Below, piece by piece: positions 1-8,144 of a stretch of DNA of 26,556 nt (position 1 is its first letter; every line of letters starts with the position of its first letter). Under the pieces are notes generated by a model. It saw only the letters and a program-made list of their open reading frames with translations, made no database searches and was not told where the DNA came from. The translations under genes and the position numbers were made by a program. Source of the DNA: an uncultured Eubacteriales bacterium (GTDB lineage Bacteria > Bacillota > Clostridia > Peptostreptococcales > Anaerovoracaceae); NCBI GenBank assembly GCA_900551415.1, contig URWB01000014.1:1-26556 (forward strand), written 5' to 3'.

Positions 1-1
1 C

Positions 2-751
2 TGCCCGCACCGTTGGGGTGCTTTTGGCGTGACCGGTCTGGCTAACATTGTGGATTCCCTTGCGGCGATCGAAGAGTGCGTATTTAATAAGAAATATCTG
101 ACCATGGCCGAACTGATGGACTTGCTGGAAACGAATTTCGAAGGCAATGAGGCAAAACGGCAGATGCTGATCAATCGCGCGCCGAAGTACGGCAACGATC
201 TTGAACAGGCAGATAAATATACCGAATTTGTATCCAGCACGATCCACAAAGAAGCAAAGAAATACCAGGATGGACGCGGCGGACAGTTTGACATTGTATT
301 TGCGACACAGTCCTACAATATGGTTCTTGGTAAGATCATCGGCGCGACCCCGGACGGAAGAAAGGCTTTCACACCGGTCGCAGATAATGCGTCTCCGATG
401 ATCGGCATGGATGTCAACGGCCCGACGGCTGTTATTAAATCCGTTTGCTCTGGCAAGCGGTGCTATGCACAGGGCGGGTATCTGCTGAATCAACGTTTCG
501 ACCCACATATCGTAAAAGGTGAAAAAGGCATTGACATTCTGGAAACTGTTCTGCGCACCTACTTCAAGATGGAGGGCGAACACATGCAGATCAATGTTGT
601 AGACAACGAGACCCTGCGGGATGCGCAGGCACATCCGGAAAATTACCGCAATCTGCTTGTCCGCGTTGCCGGATATTCTGCTTTCTTCGTTGATCTGGAA
701 GAAAGTATTCAGGAAAATATCATAGAGCGGACCATTCAGAAATCTGTGTAA
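2..751 (+). CDS. Glycyl radical enzyme, C-terminal part (5' truncated by window)
   Basis: The reading frame is open from base 2, so the gene begins outside the window and only about 249 C-terminal residues are seen. The glycyl radical loop is present near the end (RVAGYSAFF; radical Gly codon at 671-673). The sequence aligns without large gaps to the C-terminus of the complete glycyl radical enzyme at 5767-8124, sharing stretches such as DNASPMIGMDVNGPTAV and LLNQRFDP. The two are clearly paralogs, but they differ just before LLNQRFDP and in the segment after GGQ. The catalytic Cys region lies off the window, so the reaction cannot be assigned. It probably belongs to the eliminase/dehydratase class of the family rather than pyruvate formate-lyase. 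No activase is adjacent on this side; the one at 4847 could serve both. The SDR gene follows after 21 bp, probably in the same transcript. Confidence 0.9.
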   Translation, partial: CPHRWGAFGVTGLANIVDSLAAIEECVFNKKYLTMAELMDLLETNFEGNEAKRQMLINRAPKYGNDLEQADKYTEFVSSTIHKEAKKYQDGRGGQFDIVFATQSYNMVLGKIIGATPDGRKAFTPVADNASPMIGMDVNGPTAVIKSVCSGKRCYAQGGYLLNQRFDPHIVKGEKGIDILETVLRTYFKMEGEHMQINVVDNETLRDAQAHPENYRNLLVRVAGYSAFFVDLEESIQENIIERTIQKSV

Positions 752-772
752 ACCACGAAAAGGAGCAGAGAC

Positions 773-1513
773 ATGTTGTTAAAAGATAAAAAAGTGTTGA
801 TCACCGGAGCCGGACGCGGCATCGGCAGACAGATCGCGATCACGATGGCGGAAGAGGGTGCTGTTGTCTTGGCAGCGGCCCACAGCGAAAAGAATCTGCG
901 GGAGACCGCGTCAAAAATTGAAGCTGCCGGTGGCAGCGTGTATTACAAAGCCTTTGACATTGCGGATTATGATGCGTCGAAAGCGGCAGTGGAAGAGCTT
1001 GCAGCAAAGGCAGGTGGATTGGATGTGGTCGTAAACTGTGCCGGCATCTTCAAAGAAGCTTTTTTTGTGGATATGACGCCCGAGCAATGGAAGGAAACCA
1101 TCACCACAGATCTGACGAGTCTTTACAATGTGACGCATCCGGCGATTTCCTATATTATAGAGGCCAAAGGCTCGGTCATCAATATTGGCTCACAGGACGC
1201 TTTTTACGGATGCCCGGGCTACAGCCATTACAGCGCGGCAAAGGCAGGTCTGGTCGGACTGACTAGAACCCTTGCAAGAGAATTAGGGCCGAATGGCGTG
1301 CGTGTGAACTGCGTTGCGCCGGGGATTACCGAAACGGAAATGACCAAAGAGCGGATCGAGACCGGACGACAAGGCTATTTGGAGAAGCTGCCGGTCGGTC
1401 GGATTGGCTTGCCGGAGGATATTGCGAATGCCGTTGTATTTTTGGCATCCGAAAAGGCCGGATACATCACCGGGCAGGTTATTCACTGTAATGGCGGCAT
1501 GTATTTAGGCTAA
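773..1513 (+). CDS. SDR-family NAD(P)-dependent oxidoreductase
   Basis: This 246-residue classical short-chain dehydrogenase/reductase has the normal family length. The Rossmann glycine motif TGAGRGIG is at residues 11-18, NCAG (usually NNAG) is at 88-91, the catalytic Ser is S140, and Y153-x3-K157 follows in SHYSAAK. The Asn that completes the usual N-S-Y-K tetrad appears to be Asp113 (TTDLTS). The start is fixed by AAAAGGAG at 758-765, seven bases before ATG. It lies 21 bp after the first glycyl radical enzyme, so it is probably co-transcribed and acts on a substrate or product of that enzyme. Reduction or oxidation of a hydroxy/keto group is expected from the family; the substrate is not recognisable. 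FabG-like ketoreductase is an alternative annotation, but the context is catabolic. Confidence 0.9.
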   Translation: MLLKDKKVLITGAGRGIGRQIAITMAEEGAVVLAAAHSEKNLRETASKIEAAGGSVYYKAFDIADYDASKAAVEELAAKAGGLDVVVNCAGIFKEAFFVDMTPEQWKETITTDLTSLYNVTHPAISYIIEAKGSVINIGSQDAFYGCPGYSHYSAAKAGLVGLTRTLARELGPNGVRVNCVAPGITETEMTKERIETGRQGYLEKLPVGRIGLPEDIANAVVFLASEKAGYITGQVIHCNGGMYLG

Positions 1514-1553
1514 ACCCGTCTTGTACAAAGCAAAAAGCGGGCGGCAGATTTTC

Positions 1554-1583
1554 TTGACAAGAGCGCAGATCCGCGCCTATAAT
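1554..1583 (+). promoter_or_regulatory. Sigma-70-type promoter of the epimerase-activator unit
   Basis: TTGACA at 1554-1559 and TATAAT at 1578-1583 are both perfect hexamers, separated by 18 bases. The start codon of the epimerase is 82 bases downstream of the -10 element, with GAGGAGG at 1651-1657. It separates the epimerase and activator genes from the upstream glycyl radical enzyme/SDR pair. Confidence 0.8.
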
Positions 1584-1664
1584 CAAAAAAGAATCTGTTT
1601 TGCGCGCAAAAAACTCTCCCTAGATGATTTGTATTTTCTTTTTTACTTATGAGGAGGTTACAAA

Positions 1665-2672
1665 ATGAACGCAAAAAAAGTATTCAGAACGATCGAAACA
1701 CATACACTCGGACAGCCGACCCGCAACATCGTCAGCGGATTCCCGCATATCCCGGGCAATACCATGGCGGAGAAATTCATCTACATGAAAGAAAATGAAG
1801 ATTGGTTCCGTACGCTGCTGTCTTATGAACCGCGCGGCAACGACTATATGTCCTGCACGCTGATCACCGAGCCGTGTACGCCGGGAACCGATGTCGGCGT
1901 TCTTTACTTCGAAACCAGCGGCTGGCTGCCGATGTGCGGACATGACACCATCGGTGTCTCCGTTGCCTTGATCGAGACCGGAATGGTCAAAGTCACCGAA
2001 CCGATGACCGTCATCAAGCTGGACACTGCGGCCGGCGTGATCACGATCGAAGCCAAGGTCGAAAACGGCGTGGTTCAGGAAGTTTCCTTTATTAACGCAC
2101 CGGCTTTTGTCCTCCGCGAAAACCTCACCGTAGAGACGAAAGATTTCGGTCCGCTTACCATGGATGTTTCTTGGGGCGGCAATCTGTACGCCATTCTCCC
2201 GACGGCATCCGTCGGTATTCCGATCTGCCCGCAGAACAGCGCGAAGCTGATCGAAGCGGCACAGTCCATTGCCAGAGATATCAACGCACAGGTTGATTTC
2301 CGCCATCCGGATCTGCAGTTTGTTACCGAAGTGACCCATGTGGAATTTTACGGCGAACCGAAGACCGCGGGCGCAGATGTACAGAACTGCGTTGTCGCTT
2401 TGCCGAAGACCGTAGACCGCTCCCCTTGCGGAACCGGAACTTCCGCGAAATCCGCGGTGCTGTTCAACAAAGGCAAATTGAAAGTCGGCGAAAGCTTTGT
2501 TCATGAAAGCATCATCGGCTCGCTCTTTCAATGTGAGATCGTAGAAGAAACAACCGTAGCGGGCTTCCGCGCCGTTGTTCCGAAAGTTACAGGAAACGCT
2601 TGCATTGCGGGGTTCGCGACCTGGATCCTGGATCCGAAAGATCCGTTCCCGGAAGGATTCCTGCTTGCATAA
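1665..2672 (+). CDS. Proline racemase family protein, probable hydroxyproline 2-epimerase
   Basis: This 335-residue member of the proline racemase family has the usual length and two-lobed layout. Both catalytic cysteines are present: C91 in MCGHDTIG and C255 in DRSPCGTGTSA. This fits a two-base racemase/epimerase and argues against trans-3-hydroxyproline dehydratases, which carry Thr at the second site. The family inverts the alpha carbon of proline or hydroxyproline without a cofactor. Next to a glycyl radical enzyme and ortAB, the best reading is epimerization of cis-4-hydroxy-L-proline to trans-4-hydroxy-D-proline, feeding the ring-opening enzyme. Plain proline racemase cannot be excluded from sequence alone. 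It has its own sigma-70 promoter and is followed after 31 bp by the sigma-54 activator gene, so the two are probably co-transcribed. Confidence 0.88.
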   Translation: MNAKKVFRTIETHTLGQPTRNIVSGFPHIPGNTMAEKFIYMKENEDWFRTLLSYEPRGNDYMSCTLITEPCTPGTDVGVLYFETSGWLPMCGHDTIGVSVALIETGMVKVTEPMTVIKLDTAAGVITIEAKVENGVVQEVSFINAPAFVLRENLTVETKDFGPLTMDVSWGGNLYAILPTASVGIPICPQNSAKLIEAAQSIARDINAQVDFRHPDLQFVTEVTHVEFYGEPKTAGADVQNCVVALPKTVDRSPCGTGTSAKSAVLFNKGKLKVGESFVHESIIGSLFQCEIVEETTVAGFRAVVPKVTGNACIAGFATWILDPKDPFPEGFLLA

Positions 2673-2703
2673 TCACAAAAAATAAAACGAAACCGTTCAG
2701 ACT

Positions 2704-4449
2704 ATGGAAAAAAACGAAAAAAACAATGCCTTGTCATGCCGCGGCATTCAGCTGGAACATGACAACGAGATCACTTTCATCCATCAAAATACGATTGCCC
2801 AAAAACTGTTTGAGTTTCTCTGCCGGGAAAAGAACCTGACCGAAGAAAAACTGATCCTTTGCAGCGGAGAAGGTCTTGTGCTGGCCTCCTTTCCGCAGAC
2901 CATGCAGACGATACAGAGCGTGCATCTGCCAAAAGAACAGTCTGTTGACTTTGCGATCCTGACTGATCCGAACAGTGAGCAGAAAGAAAATCTCGAGGCA
3001 CTCCAGACGTCGTTTTCGGAGCTGATGCTGCTGTTTATCCATAATGAACGGATTCGCGAATTTATCTTTCAGGGGCTGGATGCGCTGCCGAACTCCATTC
3101 ACATCTGCGATAAAGATCTGCGAATGGTATACGCCAACTCGGATTTTTGCCGCTACATGCACCTGCAGGATCGGGAAAAGGCATATGGCAGACCGATCGA
3201 GGACATCATGCAGGACATCGGCGTGAAGTTTATCGCGGTCAAAGGACATCGTGAAAATTTAAAGGCTAAGGACGTTTTGAAATATGGCAAGCCGATCATC
3301 GACTGGGAAGTTGAAGTAGAATCCACTGACGGTTCCAATGATTACATGCTGGCCTCCAATGATATGTATCCGCTGTTTGACGATGCGGGGAAAGTCAGTG
3401 GTGTTGCCGAAATATCGCGATCTCGTACGACGCAGATCAAACAGGTGCAGAATGCACTCGGGCTTTCGGCGGGCTATACCTTTGATGATATTATCGGCAG
3501 CAGCCGCCCGATGATCGAGGCCAAAAAGTTGGCGATGTCCTTTGCGTCCAGTCCGTATAATATCCTGATCTACGGCGAAAGCGGCGTCGGTAAAGAACTG
3601 TTTGCGCAGTCCATTCATAACTATAGTCCGCGCAGAAATAAGCCGTTTGTGGCCATCAATTGCGCTAATATTTCACCGGAGCTGATCGATAGTGAACTGT
3701 TCGGTTACGAAAGCGGCGCGTTTACCGGCGCTTCTAAATCTGGGCAGATCGGTAAGTTCGAGTTGGCAAACGGCGGGACTTTGTTTCTGGATGAAGTAGC
3801 AGAACTGCCGTTGCATTTCCAGACCAAGCTGCTGCGCGCACTGGAGACACGGCAAATCACAAAGGTCGGTGGGACAAAGAACATCTCTGTTGATGTTCGC
3901 ATCATTGCAGCGACAAATCGGTCACTGGAAAATATGATCGAAGAAGGACTTTTCCGTGAGGATCTGTATTACCGGCTGATGGTCTTGAATATTACGATCC
4001 CGCCGCTACGGGAACACGCTGAGGACGTTTTAGCATGCAGTGATTTTTTCTTGAAGCAGACGAGCCGTATTAACAATTTGCAGACTAAAGTACTGAACGA
4101 GGCGGCTAAAGAGCTGATGATGCAGTACGACTGGCCGGGAAACATCCGTGAACTTCGCAATGTCATGAACCGTGTCTGTGTCCTTTCAGATTCCGATGTG
4201 ATCACTAGAGAAGCTTTGCTTGACTCACTTCAAAGCGGTCGTTTTCACAGCGAGGTATTCGCGTTGCATCGTACCGCGCAAGAGCGTTTGGAAGAGAAAA
4301 AGCAGGCAATTATTCTATCCAACGTGGATCTGATCAAAGAGGCACTGCAGATTTCGAAAGGCAGCCGCACGGAAGCTGCGAAATTGATGGGGATCTCCAG
4401 GAAGACCTTCTATAACATGCTGGAAAAATATCAGGAGTATCTGGACTAA
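2704..4449 (+). CDS. Sigma-54-dependent transcriptional activator (PAS, AAA+, Fis-type HTH)
   Basis: This 581-residue enhancer-binding protein starts with about 115 residues that I do not recognise, possibly a sensory part. A PAS-like domain follows (about 120-240). The AAA+ sigma-54 interaction domain (about 260-490) has Walker A GESGVGKE at 291-298, the sigma-54 contact loop GAFTGA at 338-343, Walker B GGTLFLDEV at 357-365 and FREDLYYRL (418-426) with the Arg finger region. A Fis-type helix-turn-helix lies at about 552-577 (GSRTEAAKLMGISRKTFYNML). There is no response-regulator receiver domain, so a small ligand, perhaps hydroxyproline, probably controls it. It lies 31 bp after the epimerase, with no clear Shine-Dalgarno sequence. 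Its probable target is the sigma-54 promoter at 4781-4796, just downstream. Confidence 0.95.
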   Translation: MEKNEKNNALSCRGIQLEHDNEITFIHQNTIAQKLFEFLCREKNLTEEKLILCSGEGLVLASFPQTMQTIQSVHLPKEQSVDFAILTDPNSEQKENLEALQTSFSELMLLFIHNERIREFIFQGLDALPNSIHICDKDLRMVYANSDFCRYMHLQDREKAYGRPIEDIMQDIGVKFIAVKGHRENLKAKDVLKYGKPIIDWEVEVESTDGSNDYMLASNDMYPLFDDAGKVSGVAEISRSRTTQIKQVQNALGLSAGYTFDDIIGSSRPMIEAKKLAMSFASSPYNILIYGESGVGKELFAQSIHNYSPRRNKPFVAINCANISPELIDSELFGYESGAFTGASKSGQIGKFELANGGTLFLDEVAELPLHFQTKLLRALETRQITKVGGTKNISVDVRIIAATNRSLENMIEEGLFREDLYYRLMVLNITIPPLREHAEDVLACSDFFLKQTSRINNLQTKVLNEAAKELMMQYDWPGNIRELRNVMNRVCVLSDSDVITREALLDSLQSGRFHSEVFALHRTAQERLEEKKQAIILSNVDLIKEALQISKGSRTEAAKLMGISRKTFYNMLEKYQEYLD

Positions 4450-4469
4450 ATAGTCTCCAAAACGTAAAA

Positions 4470-4590
4470 TGTAAAAAAAAATATACGCGCAGATGCTAGA
4501 GTGTAGAAAAAAGTATACACTTTGAAGAGTTTGCAGGTATGAGAAAGTTTTTCATGCGAAGAGATACCTGAAATGTATAAAATAGTACAC
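4470..4590 (+). promoter_or_regulatory. Three candidate enhancer sites for the sigma-54 activator
   Basis: Three sites share TGTA-N8-TA(T/C)AC: 4470-4486, 4502-4518 and 4574-4590. The first two are 32 bp apart, about three helical turns. The middle one is the core of a perfect inverted repeat AGTGTA-N10-TACACT (4500-4521). The third reads TGTA-N8-TACA as a palindrome. They lie about 190-310 bp upstream of the sigma-54 promoter, the usual distance for enhancer sites. The binding protein is inferred to be the adjacent activator. Together with the terminator and promoter below they account for the 397-bp gap between 4449 and 4847. Confidence 0.6.
4534..4570. repeat. Inverted repeat CAGGTAT-N23-ATACCTG
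   Basis: A perfect 7-bp inverted repeat (4534-4540 and 4564-4570) lies between the second and third candidate enhancer sites. It may be another protein-binding site or a transcript hairpin. Its role is unknown. Confidence 0.4.
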
Positions 4591-4708
4591 AAATTAAAAC
4601 AGGGGAAAGACAAAAAACGAAAATTCACCAAAACTAAAACAAATGATATGCATGCAAAAGTACCGAGCGCTGCAGAGCATTCCTTCCTCAATAAGAATAG
4701 AAAACATA

Positions 4709-4741
4709 AAAAACCGTTAGAATTTCAACGGTTTTTCGTTT
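4709..4741 (+). terminator. Intrinsic terminator after the activator gene
   Basis: A 10-bp stem (AAAAACCGTT at 4709-4718 pairing with AACGGTTTTT at 4727-4736) has an 8-base loop and a T-rich tail. The A-rich left arm means it could also work leftward. It insulates the sigma-54 promoter 40 bp downstream from read-through out of the activator gene. Confidence 0.8.
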
Positions 4742-4780
4742 GCAAAAAAATTGAAAAAAATAAAAGCACGTCGGAGACTT

Positions 4781-4796
4781 TGGCATGGATATTGCT
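4781..4796 (+). promoter_or_regulatory. Sigma-54 promoter of the activase-hplG-ortAB-ygjV operon
   Basis: TGGCATGGATATTGCT matches the -24/-12 consensus TGGCACG-N4-TTGCW at every position except C to T in the -24 box, and spacing is exact. GG is at 4782-4783 and GC at 4794-4795. Transcription should start near 4807, giving a leader of about 40 bases before the activase start, with GGGGGAG at 4834-4840. Confidence 0.85.
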
Positions 4797-4846
4797 GTTT
4801 AATAGTGGCGAAGAAAATACAAAATTAATTATAGGGGGAGAGTTGG

Positions 4847-5773
4847 ATGATATTCAATATCCAAAAATGTTCTATTCACGATGATGAGGGACTGCGAACT
4901 CTAGTGTTCTTTAAAGGATGCCCGCTGCGGTGTCCTTGGTGCGCAAATCCGGAGTCACAGGCCTATGACAATGACATCACGGAGTTCCCGTCCAAATGTG
5001 TGGGATGCGGCATGTGTATCGCCCGCTGCCCGCAGCATGCGATCGGGCTTGACTGCAAGATCGACCGCACGCTCTGCGTGAAAAACTGCACTGCCTGTAC
5101 CGATATCTGCTATGCGGAAGCGAAAAAGTATGTGGGGAAGGACTACACGATCGAAGAACTTCTACATGAGATTAAAAAGGACAAGATCTTTTATCAGATG
5201 CGGGGAGGCGGCGTGACCTTTTCGGGCGGTGAACCGCTGACGCATGGGAAATATCTTAAGGAGATCGCCGAAGCATGCCAAAAGAGCCGCATCGACGTCT
5301 GTATCGAAAGCTGCGGCTATAGCAAATTCGAAAGTTTTGCGGAGGCGCTGCCGTTTATCAATTCGATGTTCATGGATATCAAAGTCTTTGACAGCGAAAA
5401 GCATAAAGCGATCACCGGCTACGGCAACGAACTGATCCTCGATAATATCCGCATGATCTCACAGAGCGGCATACCGATGACGATCCGCACGCCAGTCGTT
5501 CCGGGCTACACGGACGCACCGGAGAATATCCAGGCGATCGCCGAGTTTGTGCTGACGCTTCCGAGCGTTACGGAATATGAGCTTCTCGTCTATCATAATC
5601 TAGGCGAATCTAAATACGGCGCGCTGGGAAGACCTTACGAGCTGAAAGGCATAGAATCGCCGACAGATGATGAGATACGTGAGCTGGTCAAACTGGCCAA
5701 CTGCATTTTAAACAAGCATGGAAAACATTGCTTCTATATGAAGGATAACAAAAAGGAGGAAATCACATGTTAA
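4847..5773 (+). CDS. Glycyl radical enzyme activating protein (radical SAM)
   Basis: This 308-residue activase generates the glycyl radical on its partner enzyme by reductive cleavage of S-adenosylmethionine. The radical-SAM motif CxxxCxxC is at C25, C29 and C32 (GCPLRCPWC). A ferredoxin-like insert carries two further Cys clusters, C51/C54/C57/C61 and C77/C81/C84/C88. This is the architecture of activases for non-pyruvate-formate-lyase glycyl radical enzymes. The SAM-binding GGE motif is in FSGGEPL. The start is supported by GGGGGAG six bases upstream. Its last 7 bases overlap the start of the glycyl radical enzyme gene, so translation is probably coupled and HplG is its main client. It may also serve the paralog at the window's left edge. 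Confidence 0.95.
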   Translation: MIFNIQKCSIHDDEGLRTLVFFKGCPLRCPWCANPESQAYDNDITEFPSKCVGCGMCIARCPQHAIGLDCKIDRTLCVKNCTACTDICYAEAKKYVGKDYTIEELLHEIKKDKIFYQMRGGGVTFSGGEPLTHGKYLKEIAEACQKSRIDVCIESCGYSKFESFAEALPFINSMFMDIKVFDSEKHKAITGYGNELILDNIRMISQSGIPMTIRTPVVPGYTDAPENIQAIAEFVLTLPSVTEYELLVYHNLGESKYGALGRPYELKGIESPTDDEIRELVKLANCILNKHGKHCFYMKDNKKEEITC

Positions 5774-8124
5774 CCCAACGAATCATAAGATTAAACGATA
5801 AGGTCCGCAATACCGATCCGACGATCGATCTAGACCGCGCAAGACTGTTTACCGAATTTTACAGCCGCCCGTCCATGGATAACTACATCCTGCGCAGGGC
5901 TAAGGCGTTCCAATATTTCCTGGAAAACAGAAATATCTTCATCGATGAAGATTCTCAGATCGCAGGACATCCGGGCGACCGTTTTCAAGCCGTTCCGTTG
6001 CATCCGGACGTCACCAAATGGTTGTACGATGATTTTGATACATTGGACAATCGTATTACCGACCATCTGCATTTCAACAGTCCGGAAGAGAAGGAAGAAC
6101 TGCGGGAGATCGTTACCAAGTGGCACGGCAATACGTTCGGTGACTTTGCGGCAAAGCTGGAAGATCCGGATGTACAAGATATGATCGAAGCCCTTGTCTT
6201 TACCCACGGCGTATCGAACCAGTCCACGATGAACCACACACCGGACTATGACAACCTGATCAAATACGGCTATCGCCATTATATCGACATCTGCAAGGAA
6301 AAGCTAGCAAATCACGTCTGCAAGGACGTTTACGATATGGAACAGCGTATCAACTGGGAAGCGATGATCATCGTCATGGAAGCAATCATCCATTTCGCGC
6401 ATCGCTATGCAGATCTGGCAGAAGAACAGGCAACTTCCTGCACCGATGAAAAGAGAAAACAGGAACTCCTGACTATGGCAGAAGCCTGCAGGACTGTTCC
6501 AGAATACGCACCGAAGACATTCCTGCAGGGCGTACAGTTGGTATGGTTCACCCATTTGGCGATCGTCCAGGAAGCTGTCGGCGGCGATCACTGTCTCGGC
6601 CGTTTCGACCAGTACATGTTCCCGTTCTTTGAAAAAGAAAACGCAGAGGGAAAAGACGAAGTATACTTCCAGGAACTGATCCACGAATTCAAACTGAAGA
6701 TCGCAGAGCTTTGGAACATCCGTCAGTATCGGGAATCTATCGCAGTTCCGGGTTGCCCGCTGTGGATGCACGTAATGCTCGGCGGCGTGAAAGAAAACGG
6801 CAAGGATGCCTGCAACGAACTGACAAATGTTTTCCTGCGCTGCCTGCTCGATCTGCAGACCGACGAACCATGCATTTCGTTCCGTTTTCATAAGAACGTC
6901 AACGAAGAAACCTTCCGTCTGGCGATCCGTGCGGCAAGAGATACCGGCGGACACCCGGCGTTCTACAACGATGACGCGGCAATCACCTATCTGTTGAGCT
7001 TGGGCTTTACGCTGAAAGAAGCAAGAAACTGGGGTATCTGCGGCTGCATCGAGCCAGTATCTATGGGTATTACCGACTTCCAGACCAACTCCGGGAACTT
7101 CAATGTCAACAAGGTTTTGGAGATCACACTGCACAACGGTTATGATCCGGTCACCAAGAAGCAGCTCGGCATCAAGACCGGCGATCCGCGAGATTTCAAG
7201 ACGATCGAAGAGGTAAAGAAAGCCTTTGAAGCACAGCTTGATTTCTTCATCGACCGGTTCATCGCCATGTCCAACACCACACTGGCCGGACATGCGTTCA
7301 CCTTCCCGACGATCACGGCATCCTGCTTCTCAAGAGGCTGCATCGAAAAAGGCAAGATGCTGCAGCAGAAAGGTTCCGACCATCATTACACGACGATCTC
7401 CATCGCGAGCATGGCAAACCTGATTGACTCGTTCGCCGCCATGGAAGAATGCGTCTACAACAAGCATTATCTAAGCATGGACGAACTGCTACATCTGATG
7501 GATACCAACTTTAAAGGTCAGGAGAACATGCGGCAGCTGCTGATCAACAAAGCGCCGAAGTTCGGTAACAACATTGAGCAGGTTGACAAATACGGTGAAT
7601 GGTTCGTGGATACCATGGATCGTTCAATCAAGAGATATAAAGACGCACACGGCGGACAGTGGACCAGCCTGCACGCAACGGTTGTCTACAACGTTGCTAT
7701 GGGCAAGACGGTCGGCGCAATGCCGGACGGCAGACTGGCGTTCTCGCCGTTAGCAGACAATGCGTCCCCGATGATCGGTATGGATGTCAACGGTCCGACT
7801 GCTGTTGTAAACTCCCTGGCAGCCTGCGATGAACAACTTCCGCAGAGCGGTATGCTACTGAACCAGAGATTCGATCCGACGATCGCAGCCGGCGAAAAGG
7901 GTCTCGATATCATTGAAACCGTATTCCGTGCACACTTCGCACAAGGTGGCTATCATATTCAGATTAACGTACTGGATGATGAAACGTTGCGTGCGGCACA
8001 GAAAGAGCCGGAAAAATACAAGGATATTATCGTCCGTGTAGCGGGTTACTCCGCATATTTCGTCGAACTGGGCGAAGAGATCCAGAACAATATCATTGCA
8101 AGAACCATTCAAAAGGGACTTTAA
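5767..8124 (+). CDS. hplG: Glycyl radical enzyme, probable trans-4-hydroxy-D-proline C-N lyase
   Basis: This full-length 785-residue glycyl radical enzyme has catalytic Cys427 and the eliminase base Glu429 in GCIEP (426-430). The radical Gly760 is in RVAGYSAYF near the C-terminus. A single Cys followed by x-Glu marks the 1,2-eliminase class, not pyruvate formate-lyase, which has adjacent cysteines. The specific call rests on context: an upstream proline-racemase-type epimerase and downstream ortA-ortB, the known gene set of the HplG hydroxyproline ring-opening pathway. HplG opens trans-4-hydroxy-D-proline to 2-amino-4-oxopentanoate. The dehydratase HypD is less likely because no pyrroline-5-carboxylate reductase gene is nearby and OrtAB would be unexplained. 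AAGGAGG at 5754-5760 precedes the start, which overlaps the activase end. Confidence 0.85.
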   Translation: MLTQRIIRLNDKVRNTDPTIDLDRARLFTEFYSRPSMDNYILRRAKAFQYFLENRNIFIDEDSQIAGHPGDRFQAVPLHPDVTKWLYDDFDTLDNRITDHLHFNSPEEKEELREIVTKWHGNTFGDFAAKLEDPDVQDMIEALVFTHGVSNQSTMNHTPDYDNLIKYGYRHYIDICKEKLANHVCKDVYDMEQRINWEAMIIVMEAIIHFAHRYADLAEEQATSCTDEKRKQELLTMAEACRTVPEYAPKTFLQGVQLVWFTHLAIVQEAVGGDHCLGRFDQYMFPFFEKENAEGKDEVYFQELIHEFKLKIAELWNIRQYRESIAVPGCPLWMHVMLGGVKENGKDACNELTNVFLRCLLDLQTDEPCISFRFHKNVNEETFRLAIRAARDTGGHPAFYNDDAAITYLLSLGFTLKEARNWGICGCIEPVSMGITDFQTNSGNFNVNKVLEITLHNGYDPVTKKQLGIKTGDPRDFKTIEEVKKAFEAQLDFFIDRFIAMSNTTLAGHAFTFPTITASCFSRGCIEKGKMLQQKGSDHHYTTISIASMANLIDSFAAMEECVYNKHYLSMDELLHLMDTNFKGQENMRQLLINKAPKFGNNIEQVDKYGEWFVDTMDRSIKRYKDAHGGQWTSLHATVVYNVAMGKTVGAMPDGRLAFSPLADNASPMIGMDVNGPTAVVNSLAACDEQLPQSGMLLNQRFDPTIAAGEKGLDIIETVFRAHFAQGGYHIQINVLDDETLRAAQKEPEKYKDIIVRVAGYSAYFVELGEEIQNNIIARTIQKGL

Positions 8125-8144
8125 AAACAGGAGGGTGAGTACAA

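Noticed and set aside
1516..1543. CCCG...CGGG hairpin after the SDR gene as a terminator
   Set aside because: The stem is only about 4-5 bp and no T-tract follows.
1647..2531. Long minus-strand ORF (294 codons) opposite the epimerase gene
   Set aside because: It is a codon-bias shadow of the epimerase, with no recognisable protein features and no own ribosome binding site.
6304..7293. Long minus-strand ORF (329 codons) inside the hplG candidate
   Set aside because: It lies wholly within a conserved glycyl radical enzyme gene and its translation shows no domain-like pattern.
5767..8124. Calling the glycyl radical enzyme HypD (4-hydroxyproline dehydratase) or pyruvate formate-lyase
   Set aside because: There is no pyrroline-5-carboxylate reductase gene nearby, and ortAB would be unexplained under HypD. 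Pyruvate formate-lyase needs two adjacent catalytic cysteines, whereas only one is present here.
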